Positions 33,087 to 41,748 of a stretch of 64,000 nucleotides of DNA are shown piece after piece (within the stretch, counting starts at the first letter, position 1; each line of letters opens with the position of its first letter). Source of the stretch: JBBPZA01 sp963797015 (GTDB taxonomy: Bacteria; Actinomycetota; Thermoleophilia; Solirubrobacterales; Solirubrobacteraceae). Under the pieces are notes generated by a model that saw only the letters and a program-made list of their open reading frames with translations, ran no database searches and was not told where the DNA came from. Position numbers and translations under genes: made by a program. The stretch is taken from assembly GCA_963797015.1 (NCBI GenBank), contig CAWCNV010000007.1, positions 62,001-126,000 of the forward strand. The letters run 5' to 3'.

Positions 33087-34426
33087 AGCTGCTGTTCGAG
33101 GACATCGACGAGCCGGGGCTCAACACGCTCCCGGTGTACGAGCGCCGGGGTGGCTACCGCTCGCTGCGCAGGGCCCTCGAGCTCGGCGCCGAGCGGGTGC
33201 TCCAGGAGCTGCTGGCCTCCGAGCTGCGCGGGCGCGGCGGGGCGGGCTTCCAGATGGGCAAGAAGGCCTCGTTCATGCCCAAGGGGGCGATGGACAAGTA
33301 CCTCGTGTGCAACGCCGACGAGTCCGAGCCGGGGGCGTTCAAAGACCGCGAGCTGATGCAGAAGAACCCGCACCAGCTGATCGAGGGCATGATCATCGGC
33401 GCCTACGCCGCGGGCGCGAACCGCTCGTTCATCTTCATCCGCGGCGAATACGCCTACCAGGCCGACATCCTCGACGCCGCCGTGGCCGAGGCGGAGGCCG
33501 CCGGCTACCTGGGCGAGCGCATCCTGGGCTCAAACGTCTCGCTGTCGCTCGTCGTGCACCGCGGAGCGGGCGCCTACATCTGCGGCGAGGAGACCGCGCT
33601 GCTCGACGCGCTCGAGGGCCGGCGCGGGAACCCGCGCCTCAAGCCCCCGTTCCCGGCCAACCAGGGCCTCTACCAGGGCCCGACGCTGATCAACAACGTC
33701 GAGACGCTGTCGACCGTCCCGCACATCATCCGCCTCGGCGGCGAGGAGTACGCGAAGATCGGGGTCGAGAACTCCGCGGGGACCAAGATCGTCTCGGTGT
33801 CCGGCTGCGTCCAGCGGCCGGGCAACTACGAGATCGTGCTGGGGATCCCGTCGCGCGAGCTGATCTACGGCCTCGCCGGCGGTCCGCCCGAGGGCCGCGA
33901 GGTCAAGCTGTGGTTCCCCGGGGGGTCCTCCTCACCGGTCATGACCAAGGACGACCTCGACCTCTCCTACGACTTCGACACGATGGCCAAGGCGGGCTCG
34001 ATGCTCGGCTCGGGCTCGATCATCGTGGTCGACGACTCGATCCCGGTCATCGAGGTGGCCAAGAAGGTCGCGAAGTTCTACAAGCACGAGTCGTGCGGCA
34101 AGTGCACGCCTTGCCGCGAGGGCACCAACTGGACCGTGAAGATGCTCGAGCGCATCGACAACGGCGAGGCGACGCCGATGGACCTCGACATCCTGGTCTC
34201 GGTCCAGGACCAGATCGAGGGCAACTGCCTGTGCGTGCTCGGCGACTCGATGGCGATGCCGATCTCCTCGCTGGTCGCCAAGTTCCGCCCCGAGTTCGAG
34301 GCGCACATCGAGGCCGCGCGGGAGCGCAACCTGCGCACCACCGTCGTCCCCGACCCGCTGCCGCTCGAGGGCGTCAACGCCGGCTACGCCGGCCCGTACC
34401 ACCGGCCCACGGTCGAGATCGGCTGA
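33083..34426 (+). CDS. nuoF: NADH-quinone oxidoreductase subunit F (NADH-binding)
   Basis: The 447-residue subunit binds NADH, FMN and cluster N3. The NADH/FMN sites are in LRGRGGAGFQMGKKASFM and GAGAYICGEETALLDALEGR. N3 is in HESCGKCTPCREGTNW with the last Cys in EGNCLCVLGDSM. It receives electrons from NADH and passes them to NuoG and NuoE. GTG 33083 overlaps the nuoE stop. The C-terminal 35 residues (VVPDPLPLEGVNAGYAGP...) extend beyond the family core. Confidence 0.97.
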   Translation: MKLLFEDIDEPGLNTLPVYERRGGYRSLRRALELGAERVLQELLASELRGRGGAGFQMGKKASFMPKGAMDKYLVCNADESEPGAFKDRELMQKNPHQLIEGMIIGAYAAGANRSFIFIRGEYAYQADILDAAVAEAEAAGYLGERILGSNVSLSLVVHRGAGAYICGEETALLDALEGRRGNPRLKPPFPANQGLYQGPTLINNVETLSTVPHIIRLGGEEYAKIGVENSAGTKIVSVSGCVQRPGNYEIVLGIPSRELIYGLAGGPPEGREVKLWFPGGSSSPVMTKDDLDLSYDFDTMAKAGSMLGSGSIIVVDDSIPVIEVAKKVAKFYKHESCGKCTPCREGTNWTVKMLERIDNGEATPMDLDILVSVQDQIEGNCLCVLGDSMAMPISSLVAKFRPEFEAHIEAARERNLRTTVVPDPLPLEGVNAGYAGPYHRPTVEIG

Positions 34427-34452
34427 CCACAGTGCCGCGGCGGGAGCAGAGG

Positions 34453-36996
34453 ATGGTGGGGATCACCATCGACGGGCTCGAGGTGCAGGCGCCCGAGAAC
34501 GCGATGCTGGTCGATGGGGCGAAGTACGGCGACGTCGAGATCCCGGTCTTCTGCTACGAGCCCAAGCTGGGCCAGCCGGTCGGCGCGTGCCGGATGTGCC
34601 TGGTGGAGATCGAGGGGATCCCGAAGCTCCAGACCGCGTGCTCGACGCCGGTCAAGGACGGCATGGTGGTCAACACCCAGACCGACCGCGTACGCGAGGC
34701 CCAGCAGGCGGTGGTCGAGTTCCTGCTCGTCAACCACCCGCTCGACTGCCCCGTGTGCGACAAGGGCGGCGAGTGCCCGCTGCAGGACATCACGTTCGGC
34801 TGGGGCCTTGGCACCTCGCGTTTCATCGAGCCCAAGCGGCACTTCCGCAAGCCGCTCGAGCTCTCGCCGCTGGTGGCCATCGACCGCGAGCGCTGCATCC
34901 TCTGTTACCGCTGCGTGCGCTTCTCGCAGGAGGTGTCCGAGGACTACCAGCTGGTGCTGCTCGAGCGCGGCTCCGAAGCGTTCGTCGGCACGTTCGACGG
35001 CCATCCCTACGTCGCTCCGTTCAGCGGCAACATCACCGAGCTGTGCCCGGTCGGGGCGCTGACCTCGGTCCCCTACCGCTTCCGCGCGCGACCGTGGGAC
35101 ATCGAGGACGCGGGCTCGGTGTGCACGATGTGCCCCTCGCAGTGCAACGTCACCTTCACCGTCCGCGACGACCGCGTGATGCGGGTGCTCGCCCGCGACA
35201 ACCCCGAGGTCGACGATGGATGGCTGTGCGACAAGGGCCGCTACGCGTTCCAGTCCATCCACGTCGACGAGCGCATCACGCAGCCGCTGGCGCGCGACGG
35301 CGGCGAGCTGCGGCCGGTCTCGTGGGAGCGCGCGCTCGAGACGGCCGCCAGTGGCTTGTCGCGCGCGCGCGCGCACGTGGGGGCGCTGGCCGGAGGCGGC
35401 GCGTCCAACGAGGAGGGCTTCCTGCTCCAGCGCCTGCTGCGCGAGGGCCTCGACTCCGGCGACCTCGACTGCCGCGCCGGTACCCACCTGCCGCTCGAGC
35501 TCGAGCGCGCGCTCGGTGCGCCGGCGCTGCAGGCGAGCGTCTCGGACCTCGAGTTCGCCGGCACCGTGCTCGTACTCGAGTGCGAGCCGGTCGACGAGGC
35601 GCCGATCCTCGACCTTCGCGTGCGCAAGGGCGTGCGCCGCCACCGCACGCCGCTGGCCGTGGTCTCGGCCCGCCCGAGCAGCCTCGATTCCAACGCGCGC
35701 CTGTCGTTGCGGATAGCGCCCGGCGGCGGCGAGGCGTTCCTCGCGGCGCTCGATGCGGTGCTCGGGGGCGAGGGCGACGCCGAGCGGGCGGCCGCGGCGG
35801 CGGACGTGGCGGCGGGCGACCTGCGCCGGCTCGCCACGCTGCTGGCCGGTCGGGCGCCGGGCGCGGGCCAGGGCGCGCCGAGCGCGAGCGGCACCGACGT
35901 CGTGGCGCGCGACGAGGCAGCTCCGGGCCCAGAGGTCGTGATCCTCTATGGCGAGCGCCTCCTGGCCGGGCGGCGCGGCGCCCACACCGCGGCCGCGCTG
36001 CTCAACGTGGCGGAGCGCCTCGGGCTCGCGCGGCGCGCGGGCGCCGGGCTGCTCGGGGTGCCCGCGGCGGCCAACGGCCGCGGCCTGCGCGAGGCGGGCG
36101 TCCTGCCCACGGCGGGGCCGGGCCTGGCCGACCCGCCGGCCGAGGGCCGCGGCGCGCGCGCGATCGCGCGCGGGCTGGCCGAGGGCGAGCTGAGCGCGCT
36201 GTACCTGCTCGACGTCGATCCGCTGCGCAGCGGGACCGACCGCGAGCTGTGGGAGAGCGCGCTCGACAGCGCGAGCACCGTCGTCGCGCACGCGGACCAG
36301 CTCACCGACGGCATCGCGCGCTACGCCACCGTCGTCTTCCCCACCGAGGCCTATGCCGAGAAGGAGGGGACGGTCACCCATCCCGACGGCCGCGTGCAGC
36401 GGCTGCGCCAGGCCATCGGGCGGCCGCAGGACGTGCGCGCGGCGTGGAACGTCATCGCCGAGCTCGCCGCCCGCGTCGGGGTCGAGCAGGAGGCGCCGAG
36501 CAGCGCGATCGTGAGCGCCGAGCTGTTCGAGGCGGTGCCGTTCTACGCCGGGCTGAGCCTCGAGGGCCTCGGCGGGCATGGCGAGCGCTGGCCGGAGCGC
36601 GAGCAGGCCGCGGGCGCGCCGGCGGGAGCGCCGGCGCCGTTCCCGCTCGAGGCGCCGCCCGCGCCTCCCGAGCGCCACGGCGGCGCGCTGGCGCTCGGGC
36701 GCTACCGGCCGATCTGGGCCGCGCCGGAAGTGGAGGTCTCGCCCGCGCTCAAGTTCCTCACCGCTCGCCAGCTCGTCGAGCTCTCGCCCGAGGACGCACG
36801 GCGGCTGGGCCTGCACGACGGCGACGACGTCGAGGTCGCGGCCAACGGTCACCGCGTGCGCGGCGTGGCCGCCCTGCGCTCGGCCACGCCGGAGGGCTCG
36901 GCCTTCGTGGCCGAGGGGATCGCGCAGGACGGCGGCAACGGGCTGGGCGAGGAGCCGGTGGCCGTCGTGAGGCCGATGACCGAGGCCCCCGTATGA
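34453..36996 (+). CDS. nuoG: NADH-quinone oxidoreductase subunit G
   Basis: The 847-residue subunit extends the iron-sulfur chain. From ATG 34453: 2Fe-2S Cys at 34, 46, 49, 63; the His95/Cys99-102-108 cluster in NHPLDCPVCDKGGEC; a 4Fe-4S site at Cys148-151-154 and 198; and an extra N7-type site, Cys224-227-231 with Cys259. A degenerate molybdopterin-oxidoreductase domain follows, with a C-terminal dinucleotide-binding-like barrel. The middle is Ala/Arg-rich and less conserved. ATG 34453 has GGGAG six bases upstream; GTG 34432 is in frame without one. The TGA overlaps an ATG in a 50-bp repeat before nuoH. Confidence 0.95.
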   Translation: MVGITIDGLEVQAPENAMLVDGAKYGDVEIPVFCYEPKLGQPVGACRMCLVEIEGIPKLQTACSTPVKDGMVVNTQTDRVREAQQAVVEFLLVNHPLDCPVCDKGGECPLQDITFGWGLGTSRFIEPKRHFRKPLELSPLVAIDRERCILCYRCVRFSQEVSEDYQLVLLERGSEAFVGTFDGHPYVAPFSGNITELCPVGALTSVPYRFRARPWDIEDAGSVCTMCPSQCNVTFTVRDDRVMRVLARDNPEVDDGWLCDKGRYAFQSIHVDERITQPLARDGGELRPVSWERALETAASGLSRARAHVGALAGGGASNEEGFLLQRLLREGLDSGDLDCRAGTHLPLELERALGAPALQASVSDLEFAGTVLVLECEPVDEAPILDLRVRKGVRRHRTPLAVVSARPSSLDSNARLSLRIAPGGGEAFLAALDAVLGGEGDAERAAAAADVAAGDLRRLATLLAGRAPGAGQGAPSASGTDVVARDEAAPGPEVVILYGERLLAGRRGAHTAAALLNVAERLGLARRAGAGLLGVPAAANGRGLREAGVLPTAGPGLADPPAEGRGARAIARGLAEGELSALYLLDVDPLRSGTDRELWESALDSASTVVAHADQLTDGIARYATVVFPTEAYAEKEGTVTHPDGRVQRLRQAIGRPQDVRAAWNVIAELAARVGVEQEAPSSAIVSAELFEAVPFYAGLSLEGLGGHGERWPEREQAAGAPAGAPAPFPLEAPPAPPERHGGALALGRYRPIWAAPEVEVSPALKFLTARQLVELSPEDARRLGLHDGDDVEVAANGHRVRGVAALRSATPEGSAFVAEGIAQDGGNGLGEEPVAVVRPMTEAPV

Positions 36997-37046
36997 CCCC
37001 GCTCGCGGTCGTCCAACCCGCGGCCCGCAAAGGGCCCCCCGTATGA
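36993..37046 (+). CDS. Micro-ORF 1 in the nuoG-nuoH duplication (17 codons)
   Basis: This ORF would encode MTPLAVVQPAARKGPPV. Its ATG overlaps the nuoG TGA and its own TGA overlaps the next ATG (37043), both as ATGA. The first seven residues equal the NuoH N-terminus. It is a by-product of the repeat; whether the peptide is made or matters is unknown, but ribosomes ending nuoG could re-initiate here. Confidence 0.35.
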   Translation: MTPLAVVQPAARKGPPV

Positions 37047-37096
37047 CCCCGCTCGCGGTCGTCCAACCCGCGGCCCGCAAAGGGCCCCCCGTATGA
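37043..37096 (+). CDS. Micro-ORF 2 in the nuoG-nuoH duplication (17 codons)
   Basis: An identical copy of micro-ORF 1, in another frame because 50 is not a multiple of three. It starts at the stop of the first and ends overlapping nuoH ATG 37093. Together they could act as two stepping stones for re-initiating ribosomes between nuoG and nuoH. Expression is inference only. Confidence 0.35.
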   Translation: MTPLAVVQPAARKGPPV

Positions 37097-38118
37097 CCCC
37101 GCTCGCGGTCGTCGGCTACTACGAGCCCTGGTGGGTGCAGATCCTCAAGTCGCTCGCGGCTTTCGCTATCGGCTTCTCGATGATCCCGCTCGCGCTGATC
37201 CTCGAGCGCAAGCTGCTGGGCCGGTTCCAGAACCGCTACGGGCCCAACCGCGTCGGCCCCTACGGGCTGATGCAGCCGATCGCCGACATCGGCAAGCTGC
37301 TGTTCAAGGAGCAGTTCCGGCCCCGCAGCGCCGTCGGCTTCCTGTTCGCGCTGGCGCCGGTGATCTCGATGGTCGCGGCCTGCGCGACGATGGCGATCGT
37401 CCCGTTCGGCGACACCCACAACATCTTCGGCCGCCAGGTCGGCTTCTACGGGATCGACGTCAGCATCGGCCCGCTCTACATCTTCGCCTTCGGCGCGATC
37501 GCCTTCTACGGGCTGATGCTCGGAGGCTGGGCCTCGGGCTCGAAGTACTCGTTCCTGGGCGCCATGCGCTCGGCCGCCCAGCTCATCTCCTACGAGGTCG
37601 CACTCGGCCTGTCGCTGATCGGGATCGTGTTCACCGCCGGCACGCTGTCGCTGACCGGGATCGTCCACGCGCAGCAGGGCATGTGGTACATCGTGCCCCA
37701 GTTCGTCGGCTTCCTGATCTTCATGGTCGCGAGCTTCGCGGAGACCAACCGGCCGCCGTTCGACCTGCCCGAGGCCGATGCCGAGCTGGTCGGCGGCTAC
37801 AACACCGAGTACGGCGGCGGGCGCTTCGCCGCCTACTACGCGGCCGAGTACTTCAACCTGGTGATCGTCTCGGGGATCGCCACGACGCTGTTCCTAGGTG
37901 GCTGGCTGCTGCCCTTCGGGATCGACCCGCCGGCGTTCGTCGATCCGATCGTGGTGCTGGCCAAGATGCTCATCTTCATCTGCCTGTTCATCTGGGTCCG
38001 GGCCACGCTCCCGCGCCTGCGCTACGACCAGCTCATGAGCTTCGGCTGGAAGGTGCTGCTGCCCCTGGCCACGGTGAACGCCCTCGTCACCGCGATCCTC
38101 GTCGTGGCGCTCGACTGA
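37093..38118 (+). CDS. nuoH: NADH-quinone oxidoreductase subunit H
   Basis: The 341-residue membrane subunit has about eight helices and forms the entrance of the quinone channel. Family blocks include LERKLLGRFQNRYGPNRVGP, GLMQPIADIGKLLFKEQ, RSAAQLISYEVALGLSLIG, and the acidic loop ETNRPPFDLPEADAELVGGY then NTEYGG. ATG 37093 follows two copies of a 50-bp duplication, so its translation signals are unusual. nuoI begins 14 bp downstream with its own AGGAGG. Confidence 0.96.
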   Translation: MTPLAVVGYYEPWWVQILKSLAAFAIGFSMIPLALILERKLLGRFQNRYGPNRVGPYGLMQPIADIGKLLFKEQFRPRSAVGFLFALAPVISMVAACATMAIVPFGDTHNIFGRQVGFYGIDVSIGPLYIFAFGAIAFYGLMLGGWASGSKYSFLGAMRSAAQLISYEVALGLSLIGIVFTAGTLSLTGIVHAQQGMWYIVPQFVGFLIFMVASFAETNRPPFDLPEADAELVGGYNTEYGGGRFAAYYAAEYFNLVIVSGIATTLFLGGWLLPFGIDPPAFVDPIVVLAKMLIFICLFIWVRATLPRLRYDQLMSFGWKVLLPLATVNALVTAILVVALD

Positions 38119-38132
38119 TCAGGAGGCACTCC

Positions 38133-38666
38133 ATGACCTGGAGACCGGAAGACCACGCGATCGAGGTCCAACGGGCGCCCACGCCGGGCGGCCCCGGGTC
38201 GGTGTACCGCAGCTTCGGCGAGACTCTGCGCGGCCTGAAGACGACGTTCGCGCGGATCCTCGAGGGGACGACGACGATCGAGTACCCCGAGGAGAAGGTC
38301 GCGGTCTACCCGCGCTTCCGGGGCCGCCACAAGCTGCACCGCTTCGAGGACACGGGCCTCGAGAAGTGCGTCGGCTGCTCACTGTGCGCGGCGGCGTGTC
38401 CGGCCGACTGCATCCGGGTGGTCGCCGCGGAGAACACGCCCGAGAACCCGGTCTCGGCGGGCGAGCGCTACGCCGCCGTGTACGAGATCAACATGGCGCG
38501 CTGCATCTTCTGCGGCTACTGCGAGGTGGCCTGCCCGTTCGACGCGATCACCATGGGCCACGACTACGAGCTCTCCGACTACCACCGCTCAGACCTGATC
38601 TTCACCAAGGAGATGCTGCTCTCCGAGCCGCTCGAGCGCACCCCGCTGCGGCGTCCGGGCGAGTAG
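38133..38666 (+). CDS. nuoI: NADH-quinone oxidoreductase subunit I
   Basis: The 177-residue peripheral subunit has two 4Fe-4S ferredoxin motifs, CVGCSLCAAACP and CIFCGYCEVACP (clusters N6a and N6b), linking NuoG to NuoB. The N-terminal amphipathic segment (FGETLRGLKTTFARILEGTT) lies against the membrane arm. ATG 38133 has a consensus AGGAGG at 38121-38126, the clearest ribosome site in the operon, in contrast to the overlapping starts of its neighbours. Confidence 0.97.
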   Translation: MTWRPEDHAIEVQRAPTPGGPGSVYRSFGETLRGLKTTFARILEGTTTIEYPEEKVAVYPRFRGRHKLHRFEDTGLEKCVGCSLCAAACPADCIRVVAAENTPENPVSAGERYAAVYEINMARCIFCGYCEVACPFDAITMGHDYELSDYHRSDLIFTKEMLLSEPLERTPLRRPGE

Positions 38667-38680
38667 GCTGCCGCGCCGGG

Positions 38681-39352
38681 ATGGCGGAGGTCCTCTTCTT
38701 CATCGCCGGGGTGGGGGCGGTTGCCGGGGCCATCGGCGTCGTAGTCCTCCGCAACCCGTTCTACAGCGTGCTCGCGCTGGTCTTCCACCTGCTCTCGCTC
38801 GCCGCGCTGTTCCTGCTCCTGCGGGCCGAGTTCGTGGCGGCCGCGCAGGTCGTCGTCTACGCCGGCGCCGTGATGGTGCTCTACGTGTTCGTGGTCTCCT
38901 ACGTGGGCGGAGGCGAGGAGCCGATCACGATCAGCGGCGGACCGGGGCTGCGCATCGCCGCGCCGCTGTTCGCGGGCGCGCTGTTCGTCGAGCTGTGCAT
39001 CGCGATGCTCGGGTCGGGGCTGAAGGCGATCGACAGCCAAGGCGCGCCGTACGTGGTCGGCTTCGGCTCACCGGGCCAGATCGGGCGCCTGCTGCTGACC
39101 GACTTCCTGTTCCCGTTCGAGCTCGCCTCCTACCTGCTGCTGGTGGCGGCCGTCGGCGGTGTCGTGCTGGCGCGCCGGCGGCGCGGTCTCGAGGGAATCC
39201 CCGAGCTGGCCGGCCTCCCGGCGGGGCCCCGCGTCGGAGAGATCGTGCGGCGGCCGGAGACCGGCACCGTCGCCGAGGTCGCGGCCGGCCCGCCGACCGT
39301 CGGCCGGGCGCGGCGCGGCGAGCCGCCACCGGCCGGGCTGAAGGGCTGGTAG
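38681..39352 (+). CDS. nuoJ: NADH-quinone oxidoreductase subunit J
   Basis: The 223-residue membrane subunit has five helices (EVLFFIAGVGAVAGAIGVVV, then VLALVFHLLSLAALFLLLRA, and AAAQVVVYAGAVMVLYVFVV, the family signature). A hydrophilic tail of about 55 residues (from RRRRGLEGIPELAGLPAGP) follows the last helix; it is Pro/Gly/Arg-rich and probably disordered. It supports the E-channel near NuoK. It starts 14 bp after nuoI and ends 2 bp before nuoK. Confidence 0.94.
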   Translation: MAEVLFFIAGVGAVAGAIGVVVLRNPFYSVLALVFHLLSLAALFLLLRAEFVAAAQVVVYAGAVMVLYVFVVSYVGGGEEPITISGGPGLRIAAPLFAGALFVELCIAMLGSGLKAIDSQGAPYVVGFGSPGQIGRLLLTDFLFPFELASYLLLVAAVGGVVLARRRRGLEGIPELAGLPAGPRVGEIVRRPETGTVAEVAAGPPTVGRARRGEPPPAGLKGW

Positions 39353-39354
39353 GC

Positions 39355-39654
39355 GTGGACATCGCCTGGTATCTCGTGGTTTCGGCGCTCGTCTTCTGCC
39401 TCGGCGCGGCGGGCGTGCTGACGCGGCGCAACCCGCTGGTCATCCTGCTGTGCCTCGAGCTCATGCTCAACGCCGGCAACCTGGCGCTGATCGCCTTCTC
39501 GCGCATGTGGGGCAACGGCGACGGGCAGATCTTCGCGATCATCGTGATGGTCGTCGCCGCCTGTGAGGTGACGATCGGCCTCGGCGTGATCGTGGCCATG
39601 TACCGCCGGCGGCTGCCGATCGACGTCGACGAGATGCGGGAGCTGCAGGGCTGA
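39355..39654 (+). CDS. nuoK: NADH-quinone oxidoreductase subunit K
   Basis: The 99-residue subunit has three helices: WYLVVSALVFCLGAAGVLTR, NPLVILLCLELMLNAGNLAL with the proton-channel Glu, and IFAIIVMVVAACEVTIGLGV with the second conserved Glu. The start is GTG 39355. Its TGA overlaps the nuoL ATG as TGATG (39652-39656). It is part of the proton-translocating membrane arm. Confidence 0.96.
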   Translation: MDIAWYLVVSALVFCLGAAGVLTRRNPLVILLCLELMLNAGNLALIAFSRMWGNGDGQIFAIIVMVVAACEVTIGLGVIVAMYRRRLPIDVDEMRELQG

Positions 39655-41657
39655 TGCAGACCGCCTCGTGGCTCGTCCTGATCTTCCCGCTCGCGGGCTG
39701 CGTGACGATCGGGCTGCTCTACGACCGCCTCCCCGGCAGGGTGGCGGGCTGGATCGGGACGGCGGCGATCGGCGCCGCGTTCGTCTGCTCGGTGATCGTG
39801 CTGATCGACCTGCAGGGCAGGAGCGAGGACGCGCGCCAGCAGGTTTTCGTGGCCTGGGACTACGCCAGGACCGTCGGCCTCGACGCCCAGCTCTCGATCC
39901 TCATCGACCCGCTGTCGCTGTTCATGATGCTGGTGGTCACCGGCGTCTCGACGATGATCCACCTCTACTCGGTGGCCTACCTGGCGTCGGACCGCGGCTA
40001 CGCGCGCTTCTTCGCCTACCTCAACTTCTTCGTCTTCTCGATGCTCGTGCTGGTCATGGCGGGCAACTTCCTGCTGCTGATCGTCGGCTGGGGCTTCGTC
40101 GGGGCCGCCTCCTACATGTTGATCTCGTTCTGGTACCGCCGCACGACCGCGACGCGGGCGGGGATGAAGGCCTTCGTCATCAACGTCGTCGGCGACGTGG
40201 GGCTCGTGCTCGGGACCTTCTTCGTCTACCGCGGCACGGGCACGGTGGACCTGCTCGGGGCCTTCCGCGAGGCGCCGAACGTGTTCACGACCAACGACGG
40301 CAACCTCGTGGCCGGCTGCATCTTCCTGCTCGTCGGCGCGTTCGCGAAGTCGGCTCAGGTGCCGCTGCACACCTGGCTCCCCGACGCCATGGAGGGCCCG
40401 ACGCCGGTCTCCGCGCTGATCCACGCCGCGACGATGGTCACCGCCGGCGTCTACCTGATCGCGCGCATGCACCCGCTCTTCGAGCAGGCTCCGGCCGCGG
40501 CCGACGTGGGCGCGATCGTGGGCTGCGCGACGCTGCTGATCGCAGCGACGATCGCGCTCGCGGTAACCGACCTGAAACGCGTGATCGCCTACTCGACCAT
40601 GTCGCAGATCGGCTACATGGTCATGGGCGTGTCGTCGGGCGCCTACGCGGCGGGCATGTTCCACCTCTACACGCACGCGTTCTTCAAGGCGCTCCTGTTC
40701 ATGGCCGCCGGCTCGCTGATCTCCGCGATGGGCGGGGAGCAGTCGCTGGACAGGATGGGCGGCTTCCGGCGCGCGATGCCGTTCACGTTCGCCTGCTTCA
40801 TCATCGGCGGCCTCGCGCTGGCGGCCATACCGCCGTTCTCGGGCTTCTTCTCCAAGGACGACATCCTGCTGCTGGTCGGCAACCGCGGCGGCTGGCACTG
40901 GGCGCTGTACGTGGCCGGCTACATAGGCGCCTTCCTGACCGGGATCTACACGTTCCGGATGATCTTCCGCGCCTTCCTGGGCGACCCGGTGCCCGAGGCG
41001 CGCGAGCTCGAGGAAGGCCACCTCCACCACGCAGAGACGCCGTTCAACCCGGCCACCGGCGAGACCGAGGACACGGACGTCGGCTTCCCGGGGCCCGAGC
41101 ACCACATCGCCGAGCGCGACTGGCCGATGAAGGGCGCGATGTCCGTGCTCGCGGTGGGCGCCATCTTCGGGGGCGTGCTGCAGATCCCCAAGGTGACCGA
41201 CGTCATCGACAAGTTCCTCGCGCCGACGTTCCGCGACTCGCGCTTCTACGACGCGAACCCGTCAGACGGACTGCTGGCCTTCGGCCTGGTGCTCGGCACG
41301 GTCGTGGGCCTGCTCGGGATCGGGCTCGCGTACTTCGTATGGGTGCGCCGGCCGGGGACGGCCACGCGCGTGCGCGAGCGCGCGCGGCCGCTGTACGAGC
41401 TGTTCGTCAACAAGTGGTACTTCGACGAGCTCATCGACCGAGGCTTCGTGCGCCCGGCCGCGTGGACGGGCCGCTTCGCGCAGCAGACCTTCGAGCGCGC
41501 GGTGGTCGACGGCGTGCTGGTGGGCGGGACTACCGCTGTCGTGCGCGCCGGCTCGTCCGCGGTGCGCGCGATCCAGGACGGTTACCTGCGCGTGTACGCG
41601 GCGCTGCTCGTGTTCGGCGCCGTCGGCGTGGCCCTCTACTTCCTGCTGGCGTCGTGA
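39654..41657 (+). CDS. nuoL: NADH-quinone oxidoreductase subunit L
   Basis: The 667-residue antiporter-like subunit at the tip of the membrane arm has 16 or so helices. Conserved blocks include FVGAASYMLISFWYRR, GAFAKSAQVPLHTWLPDAME with the channel Lys/His, GPTPVSALIHAATMVTAGVY, and KRVIAYSTMSQIGYMVMG. The long amphipathic C-terminal helix region that clamps M and N is present after residue 500. The His/Glu-rich loop ELEEGHLHHAETPFNP is typical of actinobacterial NuoL. A 33-bp duplicated spacer separates it from nuoM. Confidence 0.97.
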   Translation: MQTASWLVLIFPLAGCVTIGLLYDRLPGRVAGWIGTAAIGAAFVCSVIVLIDLQGRSEDARQQVFVAWDYARTVGLDAQLSILIDPLSLFMMLVVTGVSTMIHLYSVAYLASDRGYARFFAYLNFFVFSMLVLVMAGNFLLLIVGWGFVGAASYMLISFWYRRTTATRAGMKAFVINVVGDVGLVLGTFFVYRGTGTVDLLGAFREAPNVFTTNDGNLVAGCIFLLVGAFAKSAQVPLHTWLPDAMEGPTPVSALIHAATMVTAGVYLIARMHPLFEQAPAAADVGAIVGCATLLIAATIALAVTDLKRVIAYSTMSQIGYMVMGVSSGAYAAGMFHLYTHAFFKALLFMAAGSLISAMGGEQSLDRMGGFRRAMPFTFACFIIGGLALAAIPPFSGFFSKDDILLLVGNRGGWHWALYVAGYIGAFLTGIYTFRMIFRAFLGDPVPEARELEEGHLHHAETPFNPATGETEDTDVGFPGPEHHIAERDWPMKGAMSVLAVGAIFGGVLQIPKVTDVIDKFLAPTFRDSRFYDANPSDGLLAFGLVLGTVVGLLGIGLAYFVWVRRPGTATRVRERARPLYELFVNKWYFDELIDRGFVRPAAWTGRFAQQTFERAVVDGVLVGGTTAVVRAGSSAVRAIQDGYLRVYAALLVFGAVGVALYFLLAS

Positions 41658-41671
41658 CGAGTCTGCGCGCC

Positions 41672-41737
41672 GCCCCCCGCCCCCGTCCCGCGGCCCTGCC
41701 CCGCGCCCCCCGCCCCCGTCCCGCGGCCCTGCCCCGC
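41672..41737 (+). repeat. 33-bp tandem repeat in the nuoL-nuoM spacer
   Basis: Two perfect copies of a C-rich 33-bp unit (beginning GCCCCCCGCCCCCGTCCCGC) lie at 41672-41704 and 41705-41737. They occupy most of the 91-bp spacer, which is the largest in the operon along with nuoG-nuoH. No ribosome site is obvious before nuoM ATG 41749. Confidence 0.95.
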
Positions 41738-41748
41738 GCCCTTCGCTG

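Larger units (their letters stand above)
36991..37113 (+). repeat. 50-bp tandem duplication at the nuoG/nuoH junction
   Basis: The 50-bp unit starting GTATGACCCCGCTCGCGGTC occurs at 36991 and 37041, and its first 23 bases occur again at 37091, where they form the start of nuoH. The copies are identical. The original junction was probably a direct ATGA overlap of nuoG and nuoH; the duplication moved nuoH 100 bp away. Each unit contains an AAAGGG that could serve as a ribosome site for the next ATG. Confidence 0.95.

Noticed and set aside
36991..37113. CRISPR array at the 50-bp repeats
   Set aside because: The repeats are directly adjacent without spacers and include coding starts; this is a tandem duplication.
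34384..37668. A 1094-residue minus-strand open frame across nuoG-nuoH
   Set aside because: It is entirely antisense to well-supported nuo genes, with a composition typical of shadow frames.
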